DNA from: Lentisphaeria bacterium
GTDB taxonomy: Bacteria; Verrucomicrobiota; Lentisphaeria; Oligosphaerales; Oligosphaeraceae
NCBI GenBank assembly: GCA_024405215.1
Contig: JAKSPB010000012.1
Coordinates: 1-64,000 of the forward strand
DNA length: 64,000 nt
Reading direction: 5' to 3'
In this document: in pieces, positions 60,935 through 64,000 of the stretch
Numbering within the stretch: the stretch's first letter is position 1
Layout: each line of letters opens with the position of its first letter
Notes under the pieces: model-generated
Seen by the model: the letters and a program-made list of their open reading frames with translations, nothing else
Told to the model about the DNA's origin: nothing
Databases searched by the model: none
Program-made: the position numbers and the translations under genes

Positions 60935-62542
60935 TTATCGAGCCTGGCGATAATGTTCGCGGAAGAACTCGATCCAGCCGCGACGGACCGCAGCCTGCTC
61001 CTCCGGATTGGTCAGGGTCTTGGTGGCTTGGCGTGCTTCCGCATGCTCTAAGGGCAGGGCGGCGAAGGCCGACTGCGCATCGGGTGAGAGTGCGTCCCAA
61101 CCGCCCTGCTTCAGGATGGCGCCCCAGGATTCCCGCAGCTCGGGACCGCAGTCAATGAGCATAACCTTGACCAGGACGCGGATGGCGGAGAAAAGGGATG
61201 CCGTCCAGTCGCCGCGATAGTGGAAGGATTTTGCCAGCTCAAAAGGACGCTCTGCGCCGAAGACAGTGTTTTCCAGACCTTTTCCTTCATACATGTCCCG
61301 GCGGACAGGAAGGCGATAGAGGGTATAGTCCCTTGGGCCGTTCTCGGAGCCGGCCTCTTTTCCCCAGAGACTCTGGGCCTCTTCGGAAAGGAGGAAATCC
61401 ACGAATTCCTCGGCGAGTTCCCGGTCCGGTGCTCCGCGGAAGATGCTGACGGGGTCTGCGGAGACTGTGGAGGCAGCCAGGGGAGTGCGGTAGGAGACGG
61501 GCTCCCGGCCAATCTGGGATTTTTCCCACTCGACTTGGGAACGTCCGTAGAAGTCAATGCACATTCCCGCCGCAATCTGTCCCATGGCGGCATCCACGGG
61601 GACTTTGCTGGCGGAGAAGGTCAGGTATGCCGCGTTGCCGCCCATCTGCTTGAGGAGAAGCATGGCGTCTTTCCAGGCCTGGTTCAGTTCATCCTGCGTG
61701 GGGCGGATTTCCTTGATGTCCTCGCCGGGGTGCATTCTGCAAATCGCATCCTGCATTTCCCGTTGGATCATCATCTCAAAGCATTTGGTAATGGAACCGG
61801 ATTGGGAGGGATCGGCGATGCCCACGGCGCCATAGAGGCGTGGATCCGCCAGGTCCCGCCAGTGCTCGCCAAAATGCTCGATTTCTTCAGGCGTGAATCC
61901 TGCCTGGGCCAGACGGTCCCGGTTATAGACGATGCCGAAAGTGGAAAAGCAGACCGCATAATAGCAGTCGCTCTGGTCGTACCAGCTTTCGCCGCCGCCC
62001 TGGGACATGATCGGCTCTTCGCCGTCAAACCATTCGGGATGGCGTTCCCGAACGCCGGCGGGGACGGTCAGGCCCGCCCGGCGCAGCCCCTCATGGTCAT
62101 ATTGCCCGCCTCCCAGCATGATATCCAGGTCGATGCCTACATCGCTTTGCCGGAACCACTTCCATGCCTCTGCCTGTGCGGCGTCCTCCGGACAGGGTTC
62201 GGCGAAGACCGCGCTGGAGAGTGCGGCGTCCCATTCCGCCTGGTGCCCATCTTTTATCCAGGCGTGTTTGGCATTGGCGGCGAAGGTGCTCTGCACGAAG
62301 CGGACAATCTCGGAGGTCCCGCCCGGCGTACGCCAGTCTATGGAAATCTCTTCGCCATCATGCCGTGCCTTGTGATATTCCCGGAAGGCAATCTCGGTTT
62401 CATGCCGCAGGGCTTCGTTGTTGGCGGTGATGACCACCAGCTGTCGCGGCGCGGAAAGCGGCACGGCGTCTTTTCGGCGGAGCGCCAAGGGGAGGGCGAT
62501 GATGGCACCCAGGACCAATACTGTCCAGAACAACTGTTTCAT
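60935..62542 (-). CDS. Extracellular solute-binding protein, iron/family 1 type
   Basis: A 535-residue protein with an N-terminal signal or anchor (MKQLFWTVLVLGAIIALPLAL). A periplasmic-binding-protein fold follows: LVVITANNEALRHETEIAF, DIMLGGGQYDHEG, FSTFGIVYNRDRL, LYGAVGIADPSQSGS and LAEEFVDFLLSEEAQ. This pattern is close to Fe3+ or putrescine-type ABC binding proteins. No permease or ATPase gene is adjacent. Its place between a Ser/Thr kinase and TrkH suggests a sensing or dedicated role rather than ordinary uptake. Confidence 0.82.
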   Translation of the reverse strand: MKQLFWTVLVLGAIIALPLALRRKDAVPLSAPRQLVVITANNEALRHETEIAFREYHKARHDGEEISIDWRTPGGTSEIVRFVQSTFAANAKHAWIKDGHQAEWDAALSSAVFAEPCPEDAAQAEAWKWFRQSDVGIDLDIMLGGGQYDHEGLRRAGLTVPAGVRERHPEWFDGEEPIMSQGGGESWYDQSDCYYAVCFSTFGIVYNRDRLAQAGFTPEEIEHFGEHWRDLADPRLYGAVGIADPSQSGSITKCFEMMIQREMQDAICRMHPGEDIKEIRPTQDELNQAWKDAMLLLKQMGGNAAYLTFSASKVPVDAAMGQIAAGMCIDFYGRSQVEWEKSQIGREPVSYRTPLAASTVSADPVSIFRGAPDRELAEEFVDFLLSEEAQSLWGKEAGSENGPRDYTLYRLPVRRDMYEGKGLENTVFGAERPFELAKSFHYRGDWTASLFSAIRVLVKVMLIDCGPELRESWGAILKQGGWDALSPDAQSAFAALPLEHAEARQATKTLTNPEEQAAVRRGWIEFFREHYRQAR

Positions 62543-62560
62543 ACCAGGGGTCCGGCAAGA

Positions 62561-63991
62561 CTACAGGGCGATTCCGCAGTTTGCAGCCGCCTGGAGCAAC
62601 TGGGTGACCAGCTGTGCGCAGTTGGCGATACGCTTGTCCCGGCGGAAAATGGTGCAGGCGCGAATCACCTCGGCCATCGGCTTTGCCTCCTGGCCGTTGA
62701 GTTCTGGAATTTCTGTGACTGCCGAGAGGGAGTTCTTCTCCAGGTCAGTTGCCGCATTATGCCGGAACTGACGGCTCTTGGCTTCGTCGGGGGTCTGCAG
62801 GAGCGTCCGTCCGCCGAAGATGACATTGAAGCAGACGCCCAGGGCGAAGATGTCCGTATCCTCGCCAAGTTCCCGGCAGCTGATCTGTTCCGGGGAGAAG
62901 TATCCGGCGGTTCCCGCCACTGTCCGGCTCTGGTATCCCGTAGGGACGGAGATTCCGAAGTCGATGAGACGGATGTTGCCTGTGCGGTCCAGCATGAAGT
63001 TGCTGGGCTTGATGTCCAGATGAATCATCCGCTTCTGATGGAAGAAGCCGATGGCCTGCGCCATGCGGATGCAGACGCGGATCTTATCCGCCAAGGTCAT
63101 GCAGGTCAAGAGCTTCTTGTCGGAAAGGTCGATGCCATTGATACGCTCCATCAGCAAGTCCCAGCCCAGTTCGATGCCCAGCTTGGTGACTTTGCGCAGG
63201 GAATAGAATTGGACGGGGATGGGGTTTGGTGCGCCGTTCTGCAGTACTTGGCCCATGTTCCATTCGTTGTTCAGGTGGCGGAGCTTGGTGGCGTATAGGA
63301 CATTGTCGTTCAGCTTGCCGATGTCCTTGCGGGTCCGTACGTCGCCGATCCAATGGTCACGCCAGTTGCGGATGGCTTTGACCAGGAAGTTATAGCCGTT
63401 GCTATTGGATTGATAGAGAAGGCTCTCGGCACCACGTGCCAACTGGGGGCCGATGGTGTATGAGGCGCCATTCTTCAGTTTTTCAATGGCTTCGCGAACC
63501 TGTGCGTCATTCAAGTCGTTGATTCGCTCCGGAAGCTTCGATTGCAAGTAGGAGAGGCATCCGTCACTCATGGGCGACAGCGTTGATGCGCTGGGACGCT
63601 TTGCCATGGTGTGCTGGTGCTCAACCGGCGAAGAAGGCGCACTCGTTTCCACGACTGGCGCCAAGGCAACGGGTTCGCTCTTTTTCTCAATCGTTTTTGT
63701 CGGAATCATCCCGACGATGGACGTGTTGTTCAGATTCGCTTTGGGGCTTTCGTCCACGACAGGCTTGGCCGCGCCTGACAATTCTTCTACTGACAGGTAT
63801 TTGCGGCCGTTCTGGACACTCTCCTTCGGGTTTGCCGGATTTTTGCTCCCGGAAACCCGAAGGAGTTCGTCATCTGTTAGGTATCTGCGATTTGGCACGG
63901 TTTTCCTCGTCACACGCAAAAGACGTGGTCTTTGAGGCTTTTGAAAAAGCCTTTTTCCTGATTTTACACAATCATGGCCGCAATTCGGCAT
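62561..63991 (-). CDS. Serine/threonine protein kinase
   Basis: A protein of up to 476 residues with a eukaryotic-type kinase domain at about 180-450. The ATP Lys is in YNFLVKAIRNW, with the catalytic loop HLDIKPSNFMLD, LIDFGIS in place of DFG with context, the APE-like YFSPEQ segment and DIFALGVCFN. The glycine-rich loop is degenerate (LARGAESLLYQ). The N-terminal 180 residues are low-complexity with a duplicated motif (RRYLTDDELLRVSG and RKYLSVEELSGAA). The start is uncertain: ATG 63991 near the window edge reads through a palindrome, and GTG 63913 is an alternative. It leads the kinase-binding protein-TrkH-TrkA run. Confidence 0.85.
   Translation of the reverse strand: MPNCGHDCVKSGKRLFQKPQRPRLLRVTRKTVPNRRYLTDDELLRVSGSKNPANPKESVQNGRKYLSVEELSGAAKPVVDESPKANLNNTSIVGMIPTKTIEKKSEPVALAPVVETSAPSSPVEHQHTMAKRPSASTLSPMSDGCLSYLQSKLPERINDLNDAQVREAIEKLKNGASYTIGPQLARGAESLLYQSNSNGYNFLVKAIRNWRDHWIGDVRTRKDIGKLNDNVLYATKLRHLNNEWNMGQVLQNGAPNPIPVQFYSLRKVTKLGIELGWDLLMERINGIDLSDKKLLTCMTLADKIRVCIRMAQAIGFFHQKRMIHLDIKPSNFMLDRTGNIRLIDFGISVPTGYQSRTVAGTAGYFSPEQISCRELGEDTDIFALGVCFNVIFGGRTLLQTPDEAKSRQFRHNAATDLEKNSLSAVTEIPELNGQEAKPMAEVIRACTIFRRDKRIANCAQLVTQLLQAAANCGIAL
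63934..63953. repeat. Near-palindrome at the kinase 5' end
   Basis: GAGGCTTTTGAAAAAGCCTT resembles the GAGCCTTTTGCAAAAGGCTC palindromes at 324 and 43427. It ends 20 bp upstream of the alternative GTG start of the kinase, consistent with a leader position. Confidence 0.4.
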
Positions 63992-64000
63992 GCTTCGGAG

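Overview
The window most likely comes from a Lentisphaerota bacterium (Victivallales-like, PVC superphylum). The evidence is a 35-residue basic protein resembling the PVC signature protein, a four-gene pilin-like cassette of the Verru_Chthon A-D type, many prepilin-type proteins with the H-X9-DG motif, and an SEC-C-tailed SecA of about 1,020 residues. No tRNA, rRNA, CRISPR array, transposase or phage gene was found. The taxonomic call is inference from gene families, not from rRNA.

Layout. 1-4566 (+): tail of an unknown gene, a terminator, then a DUF2339/DUF3999 membrane pair. 4568-18048 (-): a housekeeping run that reads, in transcription order, tig, clpP, clpX, amidase, pyrE, secA, nadE, folE, an Old Yellow Enzyme-type oxidoreductase and an M28 peptidase. 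18652-21843 (+): the small basic PVC protein and ppdK, separated by a strongly structured leader. 22006-24049: a more A+T-rich segment bounded by near-perfect 23-bp inverted repeats, carrying a YceK-like/ankyrin-like lipoprotein gene. 24146-25351 (-): rsmB. 25453-30421 (+): a LysM protein, a small unknown protein, era, comF and three minor pseudopilins (GspI/J/K-like). 30754-35061 (-): gapA, a lipoprotein and a GH31 glycosidase. 35179-45704 (-): an H-X9-DG pilin, two GspG-like pseudopilins, the D-B-C-A cassette and a 720-residue exported protein of unknown function, read from a good promoter at 45869-45896. 45929-48773 (-): dnaN with an iteron-rich AT-rich upstream region, then a PRPP synthetase. 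48940-56469 (-): a secreted GH42-like glycosidase, a GH20 hexosaminidase and two tandem-duplicated H-X9-DG pilin units. 56816-57706 (+): an AraC regulator. 57731-63991 (-): Ser/Thr kinase, solute-binding protein, TrkH and TrkA.

How the parts may work together. Twelve pilin-like proteins occur here without any assembly ATPase, secretin, platform protein or prepilin peptidase, so the machinery must lie elsewhere. H-X9-DG pilins lie beside glycosidases twice. In the AraC-linked region a conserved site of about 70 bp lies upstream of GH20 and of both pilin genes, which suggests one glycan-responsive regulon. The most unusual structure is a 158-bp repeat family with three copies (27239-27396, 28587-28744, 31966-32124). 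Two copies sit at the 5' ends of genes: one supplies a whole in-frame N-terminus to a pseudopilin and the other supplies a likely start codon to ComF. This recalls the in-frame palindromic elements of Rickettsia.
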